This document shows positions 53,789-62,762 of a stretch of 64,000 nt of DNA, piece after piece. The first letter of the stretch is position 1; each line of letters opens with the position of its first letter. The notes beneath the pieces are model-generated. The model worked only from the letters and a program-made list of their open reading frames with translations, did not search any database and was not told where the DNA came from. The position numbers and the translations under genes were made by a program. Origin of the DNA: Aliikangiella coralliicola (lineage in GTDB: Bacteria > Pseudomonadota > Gammaproteobacteria > Enterobacterales > Kangiellaceae); the NCBI RefSeq assembly GCF_007004725.1, contig NZ_ML660164.1, forward strand, positions 309,501 to 373,500, given 5' to 3'.

Positions 53789-54139
53789 TTAGCCTGCATT
53801 CTCATTGACTTTTTCCTTTGCTGGTAACTTAGTTTCCCAAGAGGGTGATAGTTGCTCTGTTGTATTTTGTATCCATAAGATATCAGCAATGTCATTGACT
53901 GGTTTGAAGTATTTTTTGATACAAATCCAAATAGCTTTATGAGATTTTTTGGCGAGTTCATAAATTTTTATCGGTTCGTCCATATCCAGAACAAATACAT
54001 TTCCATTTGCTTTCATTCTACCGGTTACCATTACAACTCGATTGGTTACATTCGAATAATTTATGTTGGTTTTTGCTGTGACTGTCTTTCTGCCAAGTAA
54101 ACCATTTTTCACAAAATACTTTATCTGTTGAGTAGTCAT
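53789..54139 (-). CDS. Small basic hypothetical protein
   Basis: A 116-residue soluble, Lys-rich protein with no signal peptide, no membrane helix and a single cysteine in WICIKKYF. The ATG has a possible GAGG site about ten bases upstream. I do not recognise it. It lies about 100 bases upstream of the GH16-like gene on the same strand and is divergent from the six-gene operon at 54.4 kb; its upstream gap (54140-54419) is extremely AT-rich and should hold the promoter of that operon. Confidence 0.5.
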   Translation of the reverse strand: MTTQQIKYFVKNGLLGRKTVTAKTNINYSNVTNRVVMVTGRMKANGNVFVLDMDEPIKIYELAKKSHKAIWICIKKYFKPVNDIADILWIQNTTEQLSPSWETKLPAKEKVNENAG

Positions 54140-54419
54140 GATGACTGCGCCTCAGTTGTTAATTTTTGAGTTCAAAATGTAATTTTTTGTAATGCTTTTT
54201 GCTTGTTCATTTTTAATCTAATTTATTATTGACAGCGCTGTCAACTATAAATTAGATTAAAAAAGAAAATGACAAAAAAACAAATAAATTAAAAATGGAA
54301 GGAAACGAAAAATGAAAATTTAATAATGTTTGTGGCGTGATTTTTTTGTGATTTCACGCGAAAGAAAAATAAATAAACAATTTCATTCTTAAGTGATTTT
54401 TATTAAAAGGTTGCTGGAT

Positions 54420-55496
54420 ATGTTATGCGTGGATGATTTGTCTCCAAAAAAAATATGTTTCGTCGTAGAAGGCGGTTTTGGCGTAGGGCTTGGGCACTGC
54501 TATCGAGCACTTTCTATCGCGGAAACATTTGCTGATGATGTCGAAAAAAACTTTATTCTTACGCCTGGTAGTTTCGCCGGTCGCACGTTTATGGAATCAA
54601 AAAATATTAATCGGTTTCAGATTTGTGACAGTTATTCCGAAATTGTCGAGAGATTGATTGAGTACCAGCCAGACGTCGTCGTAAACGATATTTTAAATTC
54701 GAGGGAAGACTATATGGTAGCGCTGAGAAAGTCAGGGCTTTCGTCGGTCAATATCGATGATATCGGTCCCGGAAGTTTTATGGCAAACCTGGTAATAAAT
54801 TCCGTTTATGACGGAAATAATACTGCTCGTTGCCTGTATGGCAGCCGGTATGTCGACGTTAAGTCAAAGTATTTTTTAGCCAATAAAAAAAAGCTGTCTC
54901 CTAAAGTCAAAACAATTCTTATAACTTTTGGTGGTGAAGACCCTGCAAATCTGACCAGAAGAGTAATCGATATTGTCGGCTCCCATTCTGCGCTTAGAAG
55001 ATATTGTTATCAGGTTGTTTTGGGCTGCGGATATCGTTGGAAAAAACAGATAGTAAAGCAATTGGCTGAGTTGAGGCTGACTGCGAATATTTTAGTTGAT
55101 GTCGACCTCGCTAAAATCATGGGCGAGGTTGATATGGCGATCGCAGCAAACGGAAGAACAACCTTTGAACTCGCCGCGATGGGGGTTCCGACTGTTGTAA
55201 TTTCCGCCCATGCTCGTGAATGCCTGAATACTTTTTACCGTGAGGCAGGTTTTTTCTACTGTGGTAACTGCGAGTTAATTACCGATCAACAAATTCTCAA
55301 CAAGCTACTGGTGCTTTCGAGTAATTTTCAAAAGAGACTCGAAATGCGAAATAAAATGCAAGGGCTTGAGCTGCAACATGGATTAACGCGGATTAATCGG
55401 GCTATCAGAAGTCAAATGAAAGTGGCCACTAGTTTACAACGAAAAAACGAAACCATGCCTCGCGTTAATTGTGAAGAATTAGAACATTTAGTTTAA
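54420..55496 (+). CDS. PseG-like sugar-nucleotide hydrolase/glycosyltransferase
   Basis: A 358-residue GT-B-fold protein related to PseG and SpsG. The N-terminal GGFGVGLGHCYRALSIAE is the Gly-rich loop with the family His; DVVVNDILNSREDY and VNIDDIGPG follow; the C-terminal domain has ITFGGEDPANLTRR and ANGRTTFELAAMGVPTVVI, the sugar-nucleotide-binding region. PseG removes UDP from an amino-sugar in pseudaminic acid synthesis, but PseB, PseH and PseI are absent here. The frame opens at GTG 54393; ATG 54420 after AAAAGG is preferred. First gene of a probable six-gene operon. Confidence 0.82.
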   Translation: MLCVDDLSPKKICFVVEGGFGVGLGHCYRALSIAETFADDVEKNFILTPGSFAGRTFMESKNINRFQICDSYSEIVERLIEYQPDVVVNDILNSREDYMVALRKSGLSSVNIDDIGPGSFMANLVINSVYDGNNTARCLYGSRYVDVKSKYFLANKKKLSPKVKTILITFGGEDPANLTRRVIDIVGSHSALRRYCYQVVLGCGYRWKKQIVKQLAELRLTANILVDVDLAKIMGEVDMAIAANGRTTFELAAMGVPTVVISAHARECLNTFYREAGFFYCGNCELITDQQILNKLLVLSSNFQKRLEMRNKMQGLELQHGLTRINRAIRSQMKVATSLQRKNETMPRVNCEELEHLV

Positions 55497-55518
55497 ATTT
55501 TTGAAAGGATTGAATTCG

Positions 55519-56778
55519 ATGAGTAAAAAAAATCATAAACTAGACTTCCCCAATTGGCCAAGTTTTCATAGCGATACTTATGAAGACATTGTACGGCCTC
55601 TAAAAAGTGGAAAAGTTAATTATTGGACAGGTGATAAAGGGCGAGAGTTTGAACAAAGTTTTGCCCACTTGGTAGAAAGTGAGTATGGCATTAGTTGTTC
55701 TTCAGGAACATCGGCATTGCACACTATAGTCAGTGCCCTGGAAATTGGTCCAGGGGATGAAGTCATTGTTCCGTCTTATAGTTTTATTGCCACAGCTTTC
55801 GCTGTGTTACAGGCAGGCGCGATCCCGGTGTTTTGTGATGTGACAATGGATCACACAATTGATCCGAATCGGATAGAAGCGCTAGTTAATCGCCGCACCA
55901 AAGCCATAATAGTCGTCCACCTTTATGGTGTTGTTTGTGATATGGATCCAATTCGAGAAATAGCACAAAGGTATGACTTGCGGGTCATTGAAGATGCCGC
56001 GCAATGTTTAGGTGGCATTTACAAAGGTCGAAAGGTTGGAACACTGGGTGACGCCGCGGCATTTAGTTTTTGCCAAAGCAAACATTTCACTACCGGTGGT
56101 GAGGGAGGCATGGTAACAACGAATGATACTTCATTAGCGTGGGAGTGTCGTTCATTTCGAGATCATGGATTCGATACGCAACAAAAACTCGATTTGCTCG
56201 ATATGGAATTAAAAGAAAACTATATCCACAATAGAGTTGGATTCAACTATCGAATGACAGAAATTCAGTCGATTATTGGGATCAATGAAGTCAGAAGGTT
56301 CAATGAATGGAATCTGAAAAACAGGCACCGGCATGCAGCCATTTACGATGAAATATTATCAGCTAGCCCCCACATATTAAAGCTACCTTTGAATGACACC
56401 TGCCGTCGTAATGCCTATTGGATTTACCCGGTTGTGCTTTCAGAATGCTTTTCTCTGGACGATACCAATCGTTTGTATCAACAACTGACGCAACAGGGAG
56501 TTCCTTTCACAAAAGTGTTATGGCCAGAAGCTTATCTGGAGAAAGCGTTCAGGCAGCACGTCGGTTTTGGCAAGGTCAATTTTCCTTTCAATTCTGCTGA
56601 GTACACCTGTTCCGAGTCAGTTAACTACGACGAAAAAATCTGCCCTGTGGCTCGTCTCTTATCGCAACGAACCGTTTGCTTGATGCTTCATCCTAACTGG
56701 AATCAGGAACATATAGAACACTGTGCAAAAGCCTTGATGGACACCTTAACGTCATTGATGCCCATGGCTGATTACTAA
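55519..56778 (+). CDS. DegT/DnrJ/EryC1/StrS-family aminotransferase
   Basis: A 419-residue PLP enzyme that should transfer an amino group to a keto-sugar or keto-cyclitol. Motifs: SSGTSALHTIVSAL near residue 55, IVPSYSFIATAFAV, VIEDAAQCLGG (Asp for PLP) and FSFCQSKHFTTGGEGGM with the Schiff-base lysine. The QSKHFTTGGEGGM form resembles inosose/AHBA-type aminotransferases more than PseC or ArnB. The frame opens at TTG 55501; ATG 55519 with an AAGGA site nine bases upstream is the real start. It lies 22 bases after the PseG-like gene. Confidence 0.92.
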   Translation: MSKKNHKLDFPNWPSFHSDTYEDIVRPLKSGKVNYWTGDKGREFEQSFAHLVESEYGISCSSGTSALHTIVSALEIGPGDEVIVPSYSFIATAFAVLQAGAIPVFCDVTMDHTIDPNRIEALVNRRTKAIIVVHLYGVVCDMDPIREIAQRYDLRVIEDAAQCLGGIYKGRKVGTLGDAAAFSFCQSKHFTTGGEGGMVTTNDTSLAWECRSFRDHGFDTQQKLDLLDMELKENYIHNRVGFNYRMTEIQSIIGINEVRRFNEWNLKNRHRHAAIYDEILSASPHILKLPLNDTCRRNAYWIYPVVLSECFSLDDTNRLYQQLTQQGVPFTKVLWPEAYLEKAFRQHVGFGKVNFPFNSAEYTCSESVNYDEKICPVARLLSQRTVCLMLHPNWNQEHIEHCAKALMDTLTSLMPMADY

Positions 56779-56870
56779 GAGGTCGGCTACTTACTGAATA
56801 CTTAGACATTCAGTCAATGATGACTAACATCACACAACTAGCACCAAACAATTAACATGGAATAACTATT

Positions 56871-57776
56871 ATGAATGAGTCAGAAACACCAATTGTACGA
56901 GATCTAAGTTACTGGGAGCAAAAAAAGTCAGCGTTGCGGGAAAATGGTTACGTGGTGTTTGAGTCTATACTCAGTCAAGCTCTGTGTCAGCAGTCAATCG
57001 ATGCGATCTGTGATTTTATGGAAGTTAAGCAGTTTGATTCTTCCACCTGGTATAAAGAAAATCCCCTGAATGGAACTGGCTCAGTTCCCATGCATCATCA
57101 TCCTGCGTTCTGGCAAGTCAGACAAGATCCCGATGTTTACCGTGCCTTTTGTGAGATGCTCGAAGAAAAGGAGTTATGGGTGACAATGGATCGTGCATCA
57201 TTCAAGCCGCCATGCCGATACGATCTTGAGCAATATGGTGATGATCAGAATCCATTGCATTGGGATTATGATTTTAGAAAAGTCGATGGAGAAGTTTACC
57301 AGGGGCTTGTCTATTTAACGGATACTGAGTCGGAGCAGGGGGCATTTGCCTGTGTTCCTTCATTATACCGAGAAATCGTTGAAGACAGATTTGAAAACTC
57401 TCAAGGGTTTAGTCAGTTTCAAATCAATGGGCTTTTTTTACACGACGTATATGATTGCCAAGAATCAGAAATTGTTAAGGTAGCAGCGCCTGCTGGTAGC
57501 TTAATTATATTTGATAGCAGGCTTCCCCATGGGAATGTTGCTACCCACCATAATAAGCCGCGTTTTGTTCAATTTATCAGTATGTTTAAGGCGAATTCAA
57601 GGTATGGAGTGCCGGATGTTTTATTTCAACAGCAAGCTGATCGGGTTGAATGTTATCTTAAGTCACTTCCGCCTTCCTGGTTGACTGGTTGGAATGGACA
57701 ACTTGCTCAAGAACCTTTTGCACCTCAACCCTTGACTGAGTTAGGGCGACGCCTGGTTGGGTTAGAGTCATGGTAA
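56871..57776 (+). CDS. Phytanoyl-CoA dioxygenase (PhyH)-family oxygenase
   Basis: A 301-residue 2-oxoglutarate/Fe(II) oxygenase. The iron ligands appear as HWDYD (HxD) and the distal LPHGN, followed after ten residues by KPRFVQ with an Arg for 2-oxoglutarate. Family members hydroxylate, epimerise or halogenate small molecules, often in natural-product pathways. Its stop overlaps the start of the MFS gene (ATGGTAA), so the two are coupled. Substrate is probably the product of the aminotransferase pathway, by inference. Confidence 0.87.
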   Translation: MNESETPIVRDLSYWEQKKSALRENGYVVFESILSQALCQQSIDAICDFMEVKQFDSSTWYKENPLNGTGSVPMHHHPAFWQVRQDPDVYRAFCEMLEEKELWVTMDRASFKPPCRYDLEQYGDDQNPLHWDYDFRKVDGEVYQGLVYLTDTESEQGAFACVPSLYREIVEDRFENSQGFSQFQINGLFLHDVYDCQESEIVKVAAPAGSLIIFDSRLPHGNVATHHNKPRFVQFISMFKANSRYGVPDVLFQQQADRVECYLKSLPPSWLTGWNGQLAQEPFAPQPLTELGRRLVGLESW

Positions 57777-58966
57777 ATTTTATTGCTAAAGGGATGCGGA
57801 ATCAGCAGCTTCCTCTAAGACTGGTTGGCCCAGTCGCGTTACTATTTTTATTGCTAGGTTTAAATGTTGGTACCTGGGTATCACGACTGGCAGATTTTAA
57901 GATTATTCTGGCAATTACTGATTCGCAATTAGGCCTTATGCTGCTCGGGTGTAGTGTCGGGGCTGTCTGCGCATACCCAGTTACTTTACGCATGTTGACG
58001 CAGGTTGGTGCGCGTCGTACCGCAGTTATTGCTATCTGTTGCGCAGCAGTTTTACTTCCCTTGTTAGCGGTTTCAACCAATTACATTCTTTCTGTAATCA
58101 TCATGTTTTTTGAAGGGGTCATTTGTGCGGTGATCAATGCATCAATGAATATGTTAGGTTCGCAATTAGAGAAAAAAACAAAGCGCCGGGTGATTTCCAG
58201 GTTACATGCAATATTCAGCTTAGGTGTCGGGGCGTCTGCCTTACTGTCGATGTTTTTCTTGTGGGCGGAATTACCACTTTTTATTCACTTTTCAAGCGTT
58301 TCGCTTTTTTCCATTTTCTGCATTTTGAAAATTACTCACCGCTTAATTGATGTCAGCGCACAGACAGAGAAAAATACCGAAGAAAAAAAATCGAACGTCA
58401 GCGGTGTTTTTGTCCTTTTAGGCGTGACCGTTTTTTTCAGCACGATTATAGAAGGCGGCATGTTTGATTGGAGTGGTTTGTATCTTAATGACGTGATCGG
58501 TGTTGCTCATACGTTAATTCCTGTCGGCATGTTAACTTTTTCCTTTGCAATGTTTGTTGGTCGTTTACTCGCAGATGGCCTGCGCGAAAAAACGAATGAT
58601 CTCTTATTGATAACTATCGCCGGACTATTAGTTTTCTTTTCTTTGTCTATCGGAGTTTTTATCGGTGGATTGTGGGCGTCGATTGTTTCCTTTGCTGCAG
58701 TTGGTTTAACGATTGCGATCGTTACACCAAGTATTTATGCGCTGTCTGCCAATCAGGGGCCAGCCTGTTTATCACTCGTGACAATGTTAGGTTCATCAGG
58801 TGGCTTGCTCGGGCCGCCATTAATTGGATTCGGCTCTGAATATTTTGGATTAAAAGTCAGTTTTTATTTTGTTGCTGGATGTGGACTGGCGATCACTATC
58901 TTATCAATGTTACTGACTAAAGTTTCTAGAAAACACTGGCAACAACCAGTAGTGGTAAATAGCTAG
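57770..58966 (+). CDS. MFS transporter of the operon
   Basis: A 398-residue permease with 12 predicted helices in two halves and a charged central loop (about residues 195-212). The sequence resembles the YbjJ/fucose-permease-like group (LNVGTWVSRLADFK at helix 1, INASMNMLGSQLE in helix 4-5). It is translationally coupled to the oxygenase gene, so it probably exports the pathway product. The start ATG overlaps the stop of the gene before. No defect seen. Confidence 0.88.
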   Translation: MVNFIAKGMRNQQLPLRLVGPVALLFLLLGLNVGTWVSRLADFKIILAITDSQLGLMLLGCSVGAVCAYPVTLRMLTQVGARRTAVIAICCAAVLLPLLAVSTNYILSVIIMFFEGVICAVINASMNMLGSQLEKKTKRRVISRLHAIFSLGVGASALLSMFFLWAELPLFIHFSSVSLFSIFCILKITHRLIDVSAQTEKNTEEKKSNVSGVFVLLGVTVFFSTIIEGGMFDWSGLYLNDVIGVAHTLIPVGMLTFSFAMFVGRLLADGLREKTNDLLLITIAGLLVFFSLSIGVFIGGLWASIVSFAAVGLTIAIVTPSIYALSANQGPACLSLVTMLGSSGGLLGPPLIGFGSEYFGLKVSFYFVAGCGLAITILSMLLTKVSRKHWQQPVVVNS

Positions 58967-59043
58967 GTTATTAGTGGTGGATTGACATTGAATTGTTTAA
59001 AACAGATTGGAAAAAATTTATAAATCTTTTTAGGAGCGATATT

Positions 59044-59886
59044 GTGAAAGTATTTAGCGTTGTTATTCCGACATACAATAGCGAAAAAATCTTAAGCTAT
59101 ACCTTGGAGTCGCTTATTCAGCAATCACTTGATGTTAATCAATTTGAAGTGATTGTTTGCGATGATGGTTCGTCTGATAACACTAAGGAGTGTGTCAAAA
59201 GTTATCGGAGCCAACTTGATATTCATTATTTATTTCAGGAAGACAAAGGCTTCAGAGCGGCCAGAGCCAGAAACATGGGACTAAATAAGGCTGTCGGGAA
59301 AAATATTTTTTTTCTCGATAGCGGAGTTATCTTAGAGCGAGCCGCATTACAGCAGCACGCTACCGCTTTAAGCTCACAAAGTCATGATATTAATATTGGT
59401 TTTTGTCATGGCTTTGAAGAATTTGAATCAACTGAAAATGAGTATTTGAAACTCATCGAGTTACTCGACTTTGTTACTGTGTTCAAGCGATTATCGGGGG
59501 CTCGTGATGCCGTTGATTGTCGCCAAAGATTACTGAAAGAAATAGGACACAAAAACGGATTTATCGCCCATCCATGGCTAATGTTTTGGGGAGGGCATTT
59601 ATCCTGCAGCACTGAATTGCTTAAGAGTGTCGACGGTTTTGATGAAAAATTCACTCGTTGGGGAGGGGAAGATGTTGAACTGGGATTGCGTCTCTATCGC
59701 GAAGGGCATCGCTTTTCCCTATTAGAGGATGCGTTAGCCTACCACATCCCTCACCAAAAGGTAGAGTCTGCAACGCCACAAACCAGCCATGATAATTGCC
59801 ATTACATTCACAACAAACACCAGTTGGCATTAACCAGGCGCATGTTAACCGAAGACTGGCAAACGATTATTCGTTCTGTGGCCTGA
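59044..59886 (+). CDS. Family 2 glycosyltransferase with galactosyltransferase-type C terminus
   Basis: A 280-residue GT-A enzyme. VVIPTYNSEKILSYTLESL and VCDDGSSDNT are the GT2 nucleotide site; the usual DxD position reads FLDSG, a variant seen in this subgroup; WGGEDVELGLRL is the acceptor-side motif of the Glyco_transf_7C type. It would move a sugar from a nucleotide donor to the operon product. No membrane helix. The frame opens at TTG 58993, but GTG 59044 with AGGAG seven bases upstream is preferred. It lies 77 bases after the MFS gene. Confidence 0.88.
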   Translation: MKVFSVVIPTYNSEKILSYTLESLIQQSLDVNQFEVIVCDDGSSDNTKECVKSYRSQLDIHYLFQEDKGFRAARARNMGLNKAVGKNIFFLDSGVILERAALQQHATALSSQSHDINIGFCHGFEEFESTENEYLKLIELLDFVTVFKRLSGARDAVDCRQRLLKEIGHKNGFIAHPWLMFWGGHLSCSTELLKSVDGFDEKFTRWGGEDVELGLRLYREGHRFSLLEDALAYHIPHQKVESATPQTSHDNCHYIHNKHQLALTRRMLTEDWQTIIRSVA

Positions 59887-59956
59887 ATGCAAGCGAGTTA
59901 TTCATTCTGCTTTTTCGAGTTAAAAAAAATTACTTCTTTTACTAAATAGGCTTTTT

Positions 59957-61246
59957 ATGAAAAATATCATTAACGCAAGATCTTTTCAGGTACCTCACCA
60001 ATATTCGTCAGGATGCTGGGGCGGTTTAACTTCTATTGGAAATCGTGTTTTTTTTGGTTTGTGCACCCACAAGCTTACTGAGCACGCAAAGTTATGTATG
60101 TACGATCATTCGACTGGAGAAATTAAAGAGCTTGAAGAGTTTCAAGCTTTATTAGGCGATCACCAAGAGGCCATCGGACATGGGAAAATACATACTCAGT
60201 TTTTGGTGGTTGGCGATGTTGCTTATTTTGGGACGCACATTGGGTATTACAAAAAGGAGCTTCACGGCGTTAGGGCCTATGAAGGGGGACGATTATTTGG
60301 AATAAATTTAAAGACATTGGCGCTGACTGACTTTGGCGTGATGTTTCCGGGAGAAGGAATTACCAGCCTGTCGCTTGATCAATCAAGAAATCGACTTTAC
60401 GCATTAACCTGGCCTAACGCTCAACTTGTATGTTATGAAATCGATAGCGGCGAAAAAACACATTTAGGCGGTTTCAGGCGAGGAGATAAAGGAGATACTG
60501 TTTGTCGATCGCCGGGGATTGTTGACGAACATTTGATATTTTGCACCGGCGACGGAGTCATTCAAACTTACCATTTAGAAAATGGTAAGTTCTCGCAGCT
60601 GAGTCAAGAAATTCCACGGGTAATTCTTGAAGAAGGCCTTGAGAATAACTGGCAGCTTCCGGCAGAAATAGAGCAAGGTCTGTCTCTAGATGATTATTGC
60701 AGTATGCTCAAACAAAATCCAGAATGGGGTAACTTATGGCAACCTTCCATTCATGAACCCGGCGCTCCATCGCTTTTGGCAATTACCAATACCAGTTCTT
60801 GTTTGATCAGGATTTGGCCGAGAGACGACAAAGTGGAGCTCGTCACCCAGTTTTGTTTACCCGAGCTTCTAGGTCGTTATGATATTGGTACCAGTACATC
60901 TCTCACACTGACTTGCAGAGATGAACATGAGTTATTTCACATTGGCACGGAATTGCAGGGTGATGAAAGTTGCCCGAAAGTACGAAAACGATTGCTGAAA
61001 TATGATTTACGTTCAAATGAAAGTTCTGATTTGGGTTATATGGTAACTGATCAAGGGCTCGATATTATTTATTTGCAAACTCTATGTGTTTTGCCTGATG
61101 GGAAGTTAGCGGGAGTCGGTTTGGTCGATTTACCTAAGGATGAATACGAGGCATTTTTTGCAACTAATCCTGCGAAAGTGGATGTAGGAATAAGCGCCGA
61201 AGATAATCCCTATAAAATGCAATTCTTTGTACTAAATGTCGATTAA
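59957..61246 (+). CDS. Cytoplasmic predicted beta-propeller protein of unknown function
   Basis: A 429-residue protein. Repeated strand-rich segments of about 45-50 residues (LCMYDHSTGEIKEL, LFGINLKTLALTDFG, LVCYEIDSGEKTHLG, LKYDLRSNESSDLG) indicate a propeller, probably seven-bladed. There is no signal peptide, unlike most such proteins, so it acts in the cytoplasm with the biosynthetic enzymes. Conserved-looking His and Asp residues (GDHQEAIGHGKIHTQF, near 70-85) might bind metal or substrate. It is the last gene of the operon, 70 bases after the glycosyltransferase. I do not recognise the family; a lyase or epimerase built on a propeller is one idea. Confidence 0.75.
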   Translation: MKNIINARSFQVPHQYSSGCWGGLTSIGNRVFFGLCTHKLTEHAKLCMYDHSTGEIKELEEFQALLGDHQEAIGHGKIHTQFLVVGDVAYFGTHIGYYKKELHGVRAYEGGRLFGINLKTLALTDFGVMFPGEGITSLSLDQSRNRLYALTWPNAQLVCYEIDSGEKTHLGGFRRGDKGDTVCRSPGIVDEHLIFCTGDGVIQTYHLENGKFSQLSQEIPRVILEEGLENNWQLPAEIEQGLSLDDYCSMLKQNPEWGNLWQPSIHEPGAPSLLAITNTSSCLIRIWPRDDKVELVTQFCLPELLGRYDIGTSTSLTLTCRDEHELFHIGTELQGDESCPKVRKRLLKYDLRSNESSDLGYMVTDQGLDIIYLQTLCVLPDGKLAGVGLVDLPKDEYEAFFATNPAKVDVGISAEDNPYKMQFFVLNVD

Positions 61247-61274
61247 TAAAATGTTGATAGTTTTTCCCCGGAGG

Positions 61275-62531
61275 CTAACTTATTTGATTGCTTCTGATAC
61301 GTCTGCCAAGAAAGTAAGTGCATAATAGGCCCAGCGCGGAGATGAATGTCAATAAAATAAAATAGTGTTGGAAACCTTGTAGGCCCGGGTTTGCGTCTAA
61401 AATTCGGCCTGTTATCGGGGAAAAGAAAATATCCGGTGTGTAGCCAATGACGGAAATTAATCCAACCGCAGTACCTGTTAATGCTGATTTTATTTTAGAT
61501 TCTTCTATTAAAGTAAAGTAGATACCGCGTAGCGCATAAACAGCAATAAAAGTGATGAGAAGGTTGCCTAACACCAATTGAAGCGAAACTTCGGTTGGTG
61601 TTAGTTGACTGACTAGCAGAAATGCAAACGCTGTGATGGTAAATAGCGTTGCTGTTAATTTACTTGATAGCCAGCGATCAGCTAAAAGGCCTGCTGCGAC
61701 TGCTGCGACTGGGCGGGTATAACTGGCAATTGTGGTGAATTCGGCCGATTCAACATCGTTCATCCCAAGTACCTGGACAGCATAAATACCGTAGTTATCT
61801 AGCGATTTAAAACCGCAGTAAGCGGCGATAATGATACCGCCTTGTAACCAGACATTCGTATTTTTAATAACCTGAAAAATATTCTGAGAGCTCAAAGAAT
61901 TAATATCAGAGACGCCATTGCGATTATCTGGAATAATTAACCAGATAACCAGTGCTGCTAATAAAGTGACTAAGCTATAAAATAAAATGATTGATTGGAA
62001 AGCTTGCGTTTTTGTAGTGGGATTATCGAGTTGATCGGCGAGAAAAAAACTAAAGATAACCACAGCAATGCTTGCAAAAATACTTGCCGTTAACCCTCGG
62101 CCGCCATCAAGAAAGCCGAAAGCGACTCCCTGTGATTGAGTGCCACCCCATTCTCGAGTCGCTTTAATCATTGCCGCCCAGAATAACAAAATTGTGGTTA
62201 TTCCCCAGTAAGCGAATAAAAAGTAAAGTCCAACAATAGAAGGAATGAAATATAAGTAAAATCCGCCAAGTGCGGTGGCGACTAACGAGACAGCCATTAA
62301 TTTCCGAGCAGAGAAGTAGTCTGCGATAACGCCGCCAGGAAAGTAAGCCAACATGCCAACAACTCCATAAACAGCGAATATGTCGCCTAGCTGTGTATTG
62401 GTTAACTGGAAAACTTCGAGCAGACTGGGTCGAAAGAAGCGAGGGATATGAAAGGGGAGGCTGAAGATAATTTCTCCGGCAAATATTAACGCAATTAATA
62501 TCCCGTAAGCTTTTATAGACTTGGAAGCAAT
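61275..62531 (-). CDS. MFS transporter with apparent ATT start
   Basis: A 12-helix permease. The first ATG in frame, at 62354, would give 359 residues and delete helix 1. The frame stays open upstream for 59 more codons of clear MFS sequence (AYGILIALIFAGEIIF, then PRFFRPSLLEVFQLTNTQLG), but contains no ATG, GTG or TTG before an in-frame stop at about 62549. ATT 62531, eight bases after AAGG, gives about 418 residues, a normal length. WGGTQSQGVAFGFLDGGRGLTA is the family loop. It is convergent with the six-gene operon. Substrate unknown. Confidence 0.82.
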   Translation of the reverse strand: MASKSIKAYGILIALIFAGEIIFSLPFHIPRFFRPSLLEVFQLTNTQLGDIFAVYGVVGMLAYFPGGVIADYFSARKLMAVSLVATALGGFYLYFIPSIVGLYFLFAYWGITTILLFWAAMIKATREWGGTQSQGVAFGFLDGGRGLTASIFASIAVVIFSFFLADQLDNPTTKTQAFQSIILFYSLVTLLAALVIWLIIPDNRNGVSDINSLSSQNIFQVIKNTNVWLQGGIIIAAYCGFKSLDNYGIYAVQVLGMNDVESAEFTTIASYTRPVAAVAAGLLADRWLSSKLTATLFTITAFAFLLVSQLTPTEVSLQLVLGNLLITFIAVYALRGIYFTLIEESKIKSALTGTAVGLISVIGYTPDIFFSPITGRILDANPGLQGFQHYFILLTFISALGLLCTYFLGRRIRSNQIS

Positions 62532-62762
62532 AATAATAACCTTGCTTAATTTTTATTGATTTTGCCTAATCATTACATATGGCGTTAGACAGGTAAAGAG
62601 ATATTAATATTGCAAATGCTAAAAATGAAGAACAGGGTCTTGGAGTTATTGTTATTGCCTCCGTTTAAAAATTAAAGATAGGTAAATGAGATTTATTGAT
62701 AAAGTTGACTGTTAATTCCACTAATAAATTTTATTGGGTGATTTAGTTTTTGAGTGATTGAG

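Noticed and set aside
54420-56778. Pseudaminic acid locus
   Set aside because: PseG-like and DegT genes are present but dehydratase, acetyltransferase and synthase are absent, and the aminotransferase looks more like inosose/AHBA types.
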